5,180 nt of DNA, taken from NCBI GenBank assembly GCA_016219145.1, contig JACRCG010000173.1, forward strand, positions 1 through 5,180. The letters run 5' to 3'. This document shows positions 1 to 5,180 of this stretch, one piece after another; positions within the stretch are counted from its first letter, which is position 1, and each line of letters starts with the position of its first letter. The DNA is from Deltaproteobacteria bacterium (GTDB lineage Bacteria > Desulfobacterota > Desulfuromonadia > Geobacterales > Pseudopelobacteraceae). The notes under the pieces are model-generated. The model saw only the letters and a list, made by a program, of their open reading frames with translations, searched no databases and was not told the origin of the DNA. A program made the position numbers and the translations under genes.

Positions 1-125
1 AAACAGGGGTGCTTTCCAAGATATCCGGCCAGATTGCCGACCACTCTTTTCTGTACCGCCACATTCCGGTCATATTCGGCAGCCTTCCGGTGAAAAGCGG
101 CAGCGATCTTTCTTGTATCAGACAT
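1..125 (-). CDS. bioC: Malonyl-ACP O-methyltransferase BioC, N-terminal part (cut by window edge)
   Basis: Only the first 41 codons are present; the gene runs off the left end. The protein starts MSDTRKIAAAFHRKAAEYDR and continues through a VQKRVV stretch. This is the typical opening of BioC: a short helix with F-x-x-A-A-x-Y-D followed by V-Q-x-x-V before the SAM-binding domain. BioC methylates the free carboxyl of malonyl-ACP so that the fatty-acid enzymes can extend it to pimeloyl-ACP methyl ester. The SAM-binding G-x-G motif lies outside the window, so the assignment rests on the N-terminus and on the bioF-hydrolase context. The ATG lies inside the end of the hydrolase gene (8-nt overlap, ATGTCTGA). 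No strong Shine-Dalgarno sequence precedes it, so translation is probably coupled to the gene upstream. Confidence 0.85.
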   Translation of the reverse strand, partial: MSDTRKIAAAFHRKAAEYDRNVAVQKRVVGNLAGYLGKHPC

Positions 126-945
126 TTCCGGGACACACACTTTCTGCGAAGCTTACGATCCTGGAATTAAACTCGGCCGCTCTGGACAGAAACGGGGCAG
201 GCCCCGTCCGCTTGAATACCATCTGCTGCGCGGAGCCGATATTGTCAGCCAGATATTTTGAAGCCTGCGGCATACAGATCCTGTCAAGGTCGCCGTTCAA
301 GATCAGAGCTGGGGTGGTTATGCCTGGCAGCAGCGCGCGCATATCTGCCGTTGCAAGGGATTCCAGGGCTGCAAGCGAGGCATTGGTATCAGGCGGTTCT
401 ATCGAATCCAGCAGAGACAGGATCTGATCGGCGGCCTCCTGATTTTCGAATTCACCCTCGACAAACATGCGGGCATGAAAACCTTCCAGCGCCCGATGAG
501 CATTGCGGCCAATCTTGATCCTCATCCCGGCAGCTTCATTGCGCGCCAGGCCATACGGAAAATCAGGTGTCGCGGTAAAGCAGGGGGTAGCCGAAACCAG
601 CGTCAGCCCGGACAATCGGGCTGATATTTCCTGATACGCCTGCAAGGCGACCTGGGCTCCCATCGACCAGCCGACCAGCACAACGCCGGTAAGGTCGAGA
701 GAGCAGAGAAGGTCCGACAGATCGGCGGCAAAGCCTTTAAAGTCGAGCGGCCCGGATACTTCCCTCGAATATCCATGTCCTCTGAGATCAATAGCAATCA
801 CTCTGAACGAATTTTGAAGAGATTCAAGCTGGTACTTCCAGACAGCCGATGACATGCACCATCCGTGAACCAGCACAAGCGGGACACCTGATCCCGCCTC
901 CTCAAACCAGAGCCGCTCCCCTTCGCGGTTAAAATAATAAGGCAT
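118..945 (-). CDS. bioH: BioH-like alpha/beta hydrolase (putative pimeloyl-ACP methyl ester esterase) lacking the catalytic His
   Basis: This 275-residue alpha/beta-fold hydrolase sits between bioF and bioC. That position implies the BioH role: removing the methyl ester from pimeloyl-ACP methyl ester so that BioF can use the product. Visible motifs are the oxyanion-loop HGW at 27-29, DLRGHG at 53-58, the nucleophile elbow GWSMG at 92-96 (Ser94), and GDLD at 218-221, with Asp221 the expected triad acid. The region that should hold the triad histidine, G-H-A-P-F, reads G-P-A-P-F at 248-252. Proline 249 (codon CCT, bases 201-199) replaces histidine, and no His follows it. The rest of the motif (FLSRAAEF) still resembles BioH. 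The start ATG overlaps the bioF stop (TGATG), and a GGGGG run 7 nt upstream can serve as ribosome binding site. The family and fold are clear. Whether the protein is active as an esterase is doubtful unless the His change is a sequence error. Confidence 0.8.
   Translation of the reverse strand: MPYYFNREGERLWFEEAGSGVPLVLVHGWCMSSAVWKYQLESLQNSFRVIAIDLRGHGYSREVSGPLDFKGFAADLSDLLCSLDLTGVVLVGWSMGAQVALQAYQEISARLSGLTLVSATPCFTATPDFPYGLARNEAAGMRIKIGRNAHRALEGFHARMFVEGEFENQEAADQILSLLDSIEPPDTNASLAALESLATADMRALLPGITTPALILNGDLDRICMPQASKYLADNIGSAQQMVFKRTGPAPFLSRAAEFNSRIVSFAESVCPGNV
192..207. repeat. Perfect 7-bp GC-rich inverted repeat inside the hydrolase gene
   Basis: ACGGGGC, two bases AG, then GCCCCGT. 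The repeat overlaps codons 247-252 of the BioH-like hydrolase, and its centre is the CCT codon for Pro249, where histidine is expected. It may be chance, but it lies exactly at the unusual residue. Confidence 0.5.
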
Positions 946-2120
946 CAGACAACCCCCAGACGCGATCCGACCATTCCGACTGTTTCGATGGCCTTTTGCA
1001 GGTCATCACGGCGGTGGACAGCCATGATCGTAAAGCGGATACGGCAGGAGCCGGCCGGTACGGTCGGCGGACGAATTCCCTGCGCAAAAATATTCTCTTC
1101 CAGCAGCGCCTCTGAAAATCGCATCGTAATATCCGAATCACCTGTGATGGCAGGAATGATCTGGGTTGAACCGTCCGGAACGGCGAAACCCTTATCCTTC
1201 AGCCCTTTCCTGAAAAATACCGAATTATCATGCAGCCGTTCCCTGAGCCGGTCCCCTTCCGGAGATTGCACAAGCTCGATTGCCGCCAGAGATGCAGCCA
1301 GAACGGCCGGAGGGAGCGAGGTCGAAAAGATGAAACTGCGACTGCGGTTCAGCAGCAGCTCCCGCAGCTCGGCCGATACCGCAGCATAGGCCCCGAAGCT
1401 TCCAAGTGCCTTGCCGAAGGTACCCATCTGGATATCGACTTCGTCCGCCACCCCCAGCAAATCAGCGCTCCCCTTGCCCTGTCGCCCTATTACACCACAG
1501 CCGTGGGCATCATCCACCATCAGCAGGGCATCATGATTCCGTTTGAGCGCAACCAGCTCCGGCAACGGGGCCAGATCGCCATCCATACTGAAAACAGCAT
1601 CGCTGACTATCAGGGCGCGCCCGTAGTCGCCGCGCTTCTCCAACAGGCCGGCCAGCTGCTGGTAATCGTTATGAGCGTACCTGAACAGCCGCGCCCCGGA
1701 GAGCCTGATGCCGTCCACGATACTGGCGTGGTTCAGGCGATCGGAATAGACGACATCGCCACGCCCGACCAGTGCCGGTATGATACCGGTGTTGGCGGCA
1801 TGCCCGCTGTTGAAGACCAGGGCAGACTCACAGCCCTTGAATGACGCAACCGCCTGCTCCAGCTGCTCGTGCAACTCCATGGTGCCAGATACCAGGCGCG
1901 AAGCGCCGCTGGATGTGCCGTAGCGCTCAACAGCCCGTATCGAGGCTTCCGCCAGCGCAGGATGCCCGGCCAGTCCCAGGTAATTATTCGAGCAGAGCAG
2001 CAGCATCTCGCGCCCGGAGAGAGTAACATTAGCCGACTGTCGCCCGGAGATCATGCGAGTAGAGCGGTACAGCCCCTGATTTCTGATCTCTTCAAGTTCG
2101 TGTTGGATTGATCTGTTCAT
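945..2120 (-). CDS. bioF: 8-amino-7-oxononanoate synthase (BioF)
   Basis: BioF is a PLP enzyme of the alpha-oxoamine synthase family. It condenses a pimeloyl thioester with L-alanine, releasing CO2, to give 8-amino-7-oxononanoate, the first step of biotin ring assembly. Numbered from the preferred start, the 391-residue protein shows CSNNYLG near 43-49, SGASRLVSGT near 71-80, the LNHAS histidine at about 131, SMDGD near 178-182, VDDAHG near 202-207, and the PLP lysine in GTFGKALGS at about 237. All the usual active-site blocks are present and the length is normal (about 385-395). An ATG at 2126 would add two residues (MD), but AGGA directly abuts that ATG and stands 6 nt before the ATG at 2120, so 2120 is the better start. 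The stop overlaps the next gene by 1 nt (TGATG). A probable BirA operator lies just upstream, so biotin repression is likely. A kbl/glycine C-acetyltransferase identity is unlikely next to bioC. Confidence 0.95.
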   Translation of the reverse strand: MNRSIQHELEEIRNQGLYRSTRMISGRQSANVTLSGREMLLLCSNNYLGLAGHPALAEASIRAVERYGTSSGASRLVSGTMELHEQLEQAVASFKGCESALVFNSGHAANTGIIPALVGRGDVVYSDRLNHASIVDGIRLSGARLFRYAHNDYQQLAGLLEKRGDYGRALIVSDAVFSMDGDLAPLPELVALKRNHDALLMVDDAHGCGVIGRQGKGSADLLGVADEVDIQMGTFGKALGSFGAYAAVSAELRELLLNRSRSFIFSTSLPPAVLAASLAAIELVQSPEGDRLRERLHDNSVFFRKGLKDKGFAVPDGSTQIIPAITGDSDITMRFSEALLEENIFAQGIRPPTVPAGSCRIRFTIMAVHRRDDLQKAIETVGMVGSRLGVV

Positions 2121-2126
2121 GTCCAT

Positions 2127-2131
2127 TCCTG
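2127..2131 (-). promoter_or_regulatory. Ribosome binding site deciding the bioF start
   Basis: On the coding strand CAGGA precedes two in-frame ATGs. It ends directly against the ATG at 2126, too close for initiation there, and lies 6 nt before the ATG at 2120, which is normal spacing. This favours 2120 as the start. Confidence 0.6.
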
Positions 2132-2132
2132 A

Positions 2133-2165
2133 TGGTCAACCAGCTGAGGATGCCAAGGTTGACAA
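2133..2165 (-). promoter_or_regulatory. Probable BirA (biotin repressor) operator upstream of bioF
   Basis: On the bioF coding strand the sequence reads TTGTCAACC, 15 nt, then GGTTGACCA. The bases GTCAACC and GGTTGAC form a perfect 7-bp inverted repeat. The known bacterial BirA operator is TTGTNAACC and GGTTNACAA separated by about 14-16 nt. The upstream half (2165-2157) matches fully. The downstream half (2141-2133) has one mismatch, C for A at the eighth base. The site ends 12 nt before the bioF ATG at 2120. BirA bound to biotinyl-AMP would be expected to repress transcription of bioF and the genes after it. I see no convincing -35/-10 pair next to it, so where the promoter lies relative to the operator is not shown. 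Confidence 0.8.
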
Positions 2166-2186
2166 TGAGTTCAAAAAAACTACTGA

Positions 2187-3263
2187 TTACAGAAAAGCGG
2201 TCTGTCCGGTAAGTCCAAGCTGTTCAACAACCTTCTTCACATCCTGGCAACGTTCACGATCACAGACTAAAATAGCATCCGGCGTAGATACTATGACCAG
2301 ATTACTGACCCCCACCGTGGCAACAATCCTGTTGTCAGAGTAGATCAGGCAATCGGATGAATCTATGGCCAGATGCGCCGTGGCATTTATACAAACAGTG
2401 CCGTTGGCGTCAGGTTCAACAACCTCCGGCAATGCGCTCCAGCTGCCGACATCGCTCCATCCCATCTCGACCGGCACCACCTGGACTCTGGAGGACTTTT
2501 CCATGACTCCGACATCAATGGAAACACTCTCGATATCCTGATAAATGACTGCAATCTGCTCTTCAAGATCAGACAGTTCCCAGACATCGCCCGTAAATGA
2601 AATGCCGGATAGTCTTGTATGCAGAGCCGGCAGAAACGCTTTAATTTCATTCAGGATTGTATCAGCCCGCCAGATGAACATGCCGCTGTTCCAGAAAAAG
2701 TTCCCCTCTTGAAGATAGCGCATGGCCTCTTCAATTGGGGGCTTTTCAACAAATCGTTTCACAGGAAATGGACCTTCGCCGCGCAGTTCCATATCAGCTT
2801 CGATATATCCATAGCCGGTCTCGGGGCGCGACGGCATAATGCCCAACGTTACCAGGTAGCCATTTTGGGCAGCATGTCCGGCATGAATCAGGGTATCGCG
2901 CAGCGCCTCTTCGTCCTTGATGAAATGGTCTGCCGGCAAAACAGCCATGATACCGGACGGATCATGGGCAGCGATAATCGAGGCGGCCAGCCCGATTGCC
3001 GCTGCCGTGTTGCGGGCGGCTGGTTCGGCAATGACGTCGATCGGCACCTTGCGGTAACGCAGCAGCTGCCGTCCGGTCTCTTCGGCCTGAATACAGCTGG
3101 TTATAACCAGAATTCGCTTGGGTTTAAGCGGCAGTACCCGCTCCACAGTTCTCTGAAGCATGGAGCGATCGCCGGTGATCGAGATGAGCTGTTTGGGACG
3201 GGCTGCCCGCGAGAGCGGCCAGAATCTGGTGCCTGAACCTCCGGCAAGAATGACTATATACAT
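2187..3263 (-). CDS. manC: Mannose-1-phosphate guanylyltransferase (GDP-mannose pyrophosphorylase), single-domain form
   Basis: The enzyme joins GTP and mannose-1-phosphate to make GDP-mannose, a donor for surface polysaccharides and a precursor of GDP-fucose and related sugars. The 358-residue protein has the nucleotidyltransferase signature GGSGTRFWPLSR at 8-19 with PKQ at 23-25. It also has EPAARNT at 80-86, LPADH at 109-113, PETGYGYI at 147-154, FVEKP at 171-175, NSGMFIW at 192-198 and GWSDVGSW at 268-275. It ends soon after the beta-helix-like region, so it lacks the C-terminal phosphomannose isomerase cupin of the roughly 470-residue bifunctional ManC/AlgA/XanB proteins. A separate cupin gene two positions upstream may supply that part. 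The start is fixed by GGAGG 7 nt before the ATG at 3263. A longer in-frame reading to 3419 runs into the preceding gene and has no family support. The gap to the lipoprotein gene is 13 nt, indicating one transcript. Confidence 0.95.
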   Translation of the reverse strand: MYIVILAGGSGTRFWPLSRAARPKQLISITGDRSMLQRTVERVLPLKPKRILVITSCIQAEETGRQLLRYRKVPIDVIAEPAARNTAAAIGLAASIIAAHDPSGIMAVLPADHFIKDEEALRDTLIHAGHAAQNGYLVTLGIMPSRPETGYGYIEADMELRGEGPFPVKRFVEKPPIEEAMRYLQEGNFFWNSGMFIWRADTILNEIKAFLPALHTRLSGISFTGDVWELSDLEEQIAVIYQDIESVSIDVGVMEKSSRVQVVPVEMGWSDVGSWSALPEVVEPDANGTVCINATAHLAIDSSDCLIYSDNRIVATVGVSNLVIVSTPDAILVCDRERCQDVKKVVEQLGLTGQTAFL

Positions 3264-3270
3264 GCAAATT

Positions 3271-3275
3271 CCTCC
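3271..3275 (-). promoter_or_regulatory. Strong ribosome binding site of manC
   Basis: GGAGG on the coding strand stands 7 nt before the ATG at 3263 and begins directly after the stop of the lipoprotein gene. It rules out the longer in-frame start at 3419. Confidence 0.75.
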
Positions 3276-3276
3276 G

Positions 3277-3810
3277 TCACTTGTACTGAATGCGCGCGAT
3301 AAAATCCGCAACTTCTCTGGCCAGGTTATTAATGGTTTCAGTCGTATCAAGAACGTCCCACAGGGTCTGACGGAAGTAAGCCACTTCCTGCCCGCTGGCT
3401 CCGTCGTGCAGGCTGACAATTACCGATACCCTGAAACGACCCAGACGGGTAAAGCGCCCTTTAAGCAGCAGGGTCGTGGGGGTAACCTCACCATTTCTGG
3501 TCACCTCCCGGAAAGAGCGATGCGACTTGATGTAGCGCTCGATATGCTCGGACAGCTCGCCCGGTATCTGGGCATAACGACGGTCGCGCTGACTCATTGA
3601 GGCATCGTCAGAATCAGTGTACAGCTCGCGCTTGAGCTCAAAATCCCTGATAACGATCGATTTGTAAGTGTACATCGGCTTCTGGTTAGTAACCACCTCT
3701 TCTTCGATAATTGTCGTAGAGGTGGCGGCGCAGGCCGAAAAAAACCCTGCAACGAACAGGCAGACAAGCAGCCTGGCCAGTATGCTGCACAAGCCTGGGT
3801 CAGGCCGCAT
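3277..3810 (-). CDS. Predicted lipoprotein of unknown function (possibly DUF4410-like)
   Basis: From the ATG at 3810 the product has 177 residues. It opens with a signal peptide: charged N-terminus with arginines, hydrophobic core LARLLVCLFVAGFF, then F-S-A-C with Cys27 as the likely lipidated residue. Phe at the -3 position is less usual than Leu, but the overall shape is that of a lipoprotein. The mature part begins with a Ser/Thr and Glu-rich linker, then YKSIVIRDFELKREL (about 49-63), an amphipathic stretch IPGELSEHIERYIKSH, a beta-rich section TLLLKGRFTRLGRFRVSVIV with HDGASGQEV, and a C-terminal helix ending at IARIQYK. The order 'conserved DF strand, helix, LLLKGRF strand, DGASGQEV turn' reminds me of small DUF4410-type lipoproteins, but I cannot confirm the family. 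The start is chosen because GGAG lies 6 nt upstream; earlier ATGs up to 3843 would put extra residues before the signal. The gene overlaps the cupin gene by 11 nt, so co-expression with envelope-sugar genes is likely. Confidence 0.8.
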   Translation of the reverse strand: MRPDPGLCSILARLLVCLFVAGFFSACAATSTTIIEEEVVTNQKPMYTYKSIVIRDFELKRELYTDSDDASMSQRDRRYAQIPGELSEHIERYIKSHRSFREVTRNGEVTPTTLLLKGRFTRLGRFRVSVIVSLHDGASGQEVAYFRQTLWDVLDTTETINNLAREVADFIARIQYK

Positions 3811-4159
3811 CAACATCTCCGCAGCGGTCATAGTCATCATCAAAACGGACTATATCATCCTCGCCCAGATATTCACCGCTCTGAACTTCAATAATTACCA
3901 GCGGGATCTTGCCCGGATTTTCCAGGCGGTGATTCTGGCCGATCGGAATAAAGGTTGATTCGTTGACATTTACGACCTGCTGCTGATTCCCGCAGGTGAC
4001 AAGAGCGGTGCCTGACACCACGATCCAGTGTTCGCTGCGGTGGTGATGCATCTGCAGCGACAGGCGCTGGCCCGGCTTGACCTCGATCCGCTTGATCTTG
4101 TAGCTGGTATTCTCGTCAAGAACCGTATATGTGCCCCAGGGGCGTTCTCCGCGTTCCAT
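3800..4159 (-). CDS. Small cupin, stand-alone type II phosphomannose isomerase domain
   Basis: This 119-residue single-domain cupin is very like the C-terminal part of bifunctional ManC/AlgA proteins. That part interconverts fructose-6-phosphate and mannose-6-phosphate using a metal ion. It opens with RPWGTYTVLDE at 6-16, the usual start of that domain. Cupin motif 1 is visible as GQRLSLQMHHHRSEHWIVVSG (30-50, metal-ligand candidates His38-40 and Glu43). Motif 2 is PIGQNHRLEN at 72-81 (His77). The C-terminus YLGEDDIVRFDDDYDR at 98-112 matches the signature that ends these isomerases. The ATG overlaps the rfbD stop (TAATG), and AGGA lies 6 nt upstream; an in-frame extension to 4258 lies within rfbD and is rejected. 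It probably works with the manC product encoded two genes downstream. A binding or regulatory role without isomerase activity is possible, since stand-alone members are poorly characterised to my knowledge. Confidence 0.88.
   Translation of the reverse strand: MERGERPWGTYTVLDENTSYKIKRIEVKPGQRLSLQMHHHRSEHWIVVSGTALVTCGNQQQVVNVNESTFIPIGQNHRLENPGKIPLVIIEVQSGEYLGEDDIVRFDDDYDRCGDVDAA
3817..3820 (-). promoter_or_regulatory. Ribosome binding site deciding the lipoprotein start
   Basis: GGAG on the coding strand, located inside the end of the cupin gene, is 6 nt before the ATG at 3810 and directly abuts another in-frame ATG at 3816. The spacing favours 3810, which also gives the most normal signal peptide. 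Confidence 0.55.
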
Positions 4160-5001
4160 TACAATTCCTTTCCTTTTGCTCGAAGTTTCAGATACTCCGT
4201 CAGAGCTGTTTTCCAGGGCTGCATGACAATCCCGGCATCCCTGGCCAACTTGCTGCAATCAAGAGTCGAATACGAAGGGCGCCGGGCCGGGCGATCAAGC
4301 TCGGCGGTTGTCATCACTGTGACCGGAACCGTTATGCCGGAGGCTTCAAAAATGGCTTTGGCAAATTCGTTCCAGGAGCAAAAATCCGCATTGGCTGCAT
4401 GGTAGATACCCAGGCAACCCTTGTCTACCAACGCAACTACGGCCCTGGCCAGATCCACCGTCCAGGTCGGAGAGCCGATCTGGTCGTTAACTACGCCGAT
4501 TTCGTCCCTTTCGGCGGCCATCTTCAACATGGTTTCGACAAAATTCTTGCCATGCAGCCCGTACAGCCACTGGGTGCGGACTATCAGATATTCGGGAGAG
4601 AAGGCGGCGTTCATCTCACCGGCCAGCTTGGACTCACCGTACACGTTCAACGGATTGGGAGCGTCATCTTCAAGATAGGGCGCTCCCTTGCCGCCGTCAA
4701 AAACGTAGTCAGTGCTGATCTGCACCAGCAAGGAACCAAACTCGCGGCAGGCCATGGCAAGATACCCCACCGCCTCGCCGTTAACCTCCATAGCCCGCTC
4801 CTCGTTGGATTCACAGCCGTCAACATCGGTGAAGGCCGCACAGTTGATAACCGTCTCCGGTTTCATGGAGTCAAAGACCCGTGTCACTGATTCCATCGAA
4901 GTGATATCAATTTCACCGATATCGACCCCCTGGGCTCTATCGCCCAGAAGCGCCATCAGATCACGCCCCAGCATTCCGTTCGAGCCGATGACCAGAATCA
5001 T
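4159..5001 (-). CDS. rfbD: dTDP-4-dehydrorhamnose reductase
   Basis: RfbD (RmlD) performs the last step of dTDP-L-rhamnose synthesis: NAD(P)H reduction of dTDP-4-dehydro-L-rhamnose. The 280-residue protein is of the extended short-chain dehydrogenase type. The cofactor motif is GSNGMLG at 6-12, INCAAFTDVDGCE lies at 52-64, and STDYVFDG at 96-103 includes the Thr/Asp region near the catalytic site. The catalytic pair is Tyr121 and Lys125 in YGESKLAGE. Further family marks are VRTQWLYG (141-148), DQIGSPTW (173-180), GIYHAAN (198-204) and the C-terminal RPSYSTLDCSKL (241-252). The length is normal for the family. The ATG overlaps the rfbB stop by 4 nt (ATGA), and its own stop overlaps the cupin start, so translation is likely coupled on both sides. 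The rfbA and rfbC homologues needed for the pathway are not in the window. Confidence 0.96.
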   Translation of the reverse strand: MILVIGSNGMLGRDLMALLGDRAQGVDIGEIDITSMESVTRVFDSMKPETVINCAAFTDVDGCESNEERAMEVNGEAVGYLAMACREFGSLLVQISTDYVFDGGKGAPYLEDDAPNPLNVYGESKLAGEMNAAFSPEYLIVRTQWLYGLHGKNFVETMLKMAAERDEIGVVNDQIGSPTWTVDLARAVVALVDKGCLGIYHAANADFCSWNEFAKAIFEASGITVPVTVMTTAELDRPARRPSYSTLDCSKLARDAGIVMQPWKTALTEYLKLRAKGKEL

Positions 5002-5180
5002 GCCGCCACCCCGCCGTACTGTTGATCATAATATTCACGGTAAGCACCGCTGGTGACATCCGCAACCCACTCCTGATTATCCAGATACCAGTCGATGGTC
5101 TCGGCTATGCCCTGTTCAAAGGTATAAGCCGGCTCCCAGCCCAGATCGCCTTTAAGCTTTGATGCATCAATGGCATAGCG
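4998..5180 (-). CDS. rfbB: dTDP-glucose 4,6-dehydratase, C-terminal 60 residues (cut by window edge)
   Basis: Reading the minus strand from base 5180 gives an open frame of 60 codons ending in TGA. It begins RYAIDASKLKGDLGWEPAYT, continues with TFEQGIAETIDWYLDNQEWV, and ends REYYDQQYGGVAA. The R-Y-A-I-D-x-S-K-x-K-x-x-L-G-W-x-P segment followed by F-x-x-G-x-x-x-T-x-x-W-Y is the standard C-terminus of RfbB/RmlB, which converts dTDP-glucose to dTDP-4-dehydro-6-deoxy-glucose, the second step of the rhamnose pathway. The Rossmann and catalytic parts lie beyond the right end. The stop overlaps the rfbD ATG by 4 nt. Other extended SDRs such as UDP-sugar epimerases or GDP-mannose dehydratase share parts of this end, but the sequence and the rfbD neighbour make RfbB by far the best fit. 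Confidence 0.93.
   Translation of the reverse strand, partial: RYAIDASKLKGDLGWEPAYTFEQGIAETIDWYLDNQEWVADVTSGAYREYYDQQYGGVAA

Noticed and set aside
113..427. Plus-strand open frame (104 codons) opposite the hydrolase gene
   Set aside because: It is antisense to a coding gene, and no ribosome site or recognisable product supports it.
1230..1844. Plus-strand open frame (204 codons) opposite bioF
   Set aside because: It is antisense to the catalytic core of bioF and its translation has no family features.
2173..2205. Possible rho-independent terminator after manC (ACAGA/TCTGT stem and T7 run on the coding strand)
   Set aside because: The stem has only 5 bp, is AT-rich, lies partly inside manC, and the T run begins about 9 nt after the stem, so it does not have terminator geometry.
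2619..3236. Plus-strand open frame (205 codons) opposite manC
   Set aside because: It is antisense to conserved ManC motifs and has a low-complexity, unrecognised translation.
3264..3419. N-terminal extension of manC by 52 codons
   Set aside because: It would overlap the lipoprotein gene by about 140 nt. The ManC family starts directly at MYIVILAGGSGTR, and GGAGG is correctly placed for the ATG at 3263.
4160..4258. N-terminal extension of the cupin by 33 codons into rfbD
   Set aside because: The extra residues are out-of-frame rfbD sequence. The family start is at RPWGTY, and a good ribosome site precedes the ATG at 4159.
4129..4890. Long plus-strand open frame (253 codons) opposite rfbD
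   Set aside because: It lies antisense to a well-supported rfbD, its translation shows no recognisable domain, and it follows from the codon bias of the real gene.

Overview
All supportable genes in this window lie on the minus strand, so they are transcribed from the right end (about 5180) towards the left end (1). The gene content is chromosomal and Gram-negative: dTDP-rhamnose and GDP-mannose synthesis, an outer-membrane-type lipoprotein, and biotin synthesis through the BioC/BioH route. The gene order (bioF, an alpha/beta hydrolase, bioC) and the protein sequences remind me of Desulfuromonadales (Geobacter/Pelobacter-like Desulfobacterota). That placement is from memory of the families, not from a search. 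I see no mobile element, CRISPR array, tRNA or rRNA, and no non-coding stretch longer than about 70 bases.

Right-hand block (5180 to 2187), nucleotide sugars for surface polysaccharide. In order of transcription: the 3' end of rfbB (dTDP-glucose 4,6-dehydratase), rfbD (dTDP-4-dehydrorhamnose reductase), a small stand-alone cupin like the C-terminal isomerase domain of type II phosphomannose isomerase/ManC proteins, a small predicted lipoprotein of unknown function, and a short one-domain manC (mannose-1-phosphate guanylyltransferase). The junctions are tight: 4-nt, 1-nt and 11-nt overlaps, then a 13-nt gap. This points to one operon making dTDP-L-rhamnose and GDP-mannose. The two domains that are often fused in ManC are separate genes here, with the lipoprotein gene between them.

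Left-hand block (2120 to 1), early biotin synthesis. bioF (8-amino-7-oxononanoate synthase), a bioH-like alpha/beta hydrolase and the first 41 codons of bioC (malonyl-ACP O-methyltransferase) are joined by 1-nt and 8-nt overlaps. BioC methylates malonyl-ACP to start pimelate synthesis, BioH-type esterases remove the methyl group, and BioF condenses the pimeloyl thioester with alanine.

Between the blocks, in the 66 bases before the preferred bioF start, lies a good match to a BirA (biotin repressor) operator: half-sites TTGTCAACC and GGTTGACCA separated by 15 nt. It marks the likely start of a separately regulated biotin unit. The other notable point is that the BioH-like hydrolase has its nucleophile serine and acid residue but has proline where the catalytic histidine of the G-H-A-P-F motif should be. 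I did not find a wholly new system; most of the window is ordinary housekeeping and cell-envelope metabolism.
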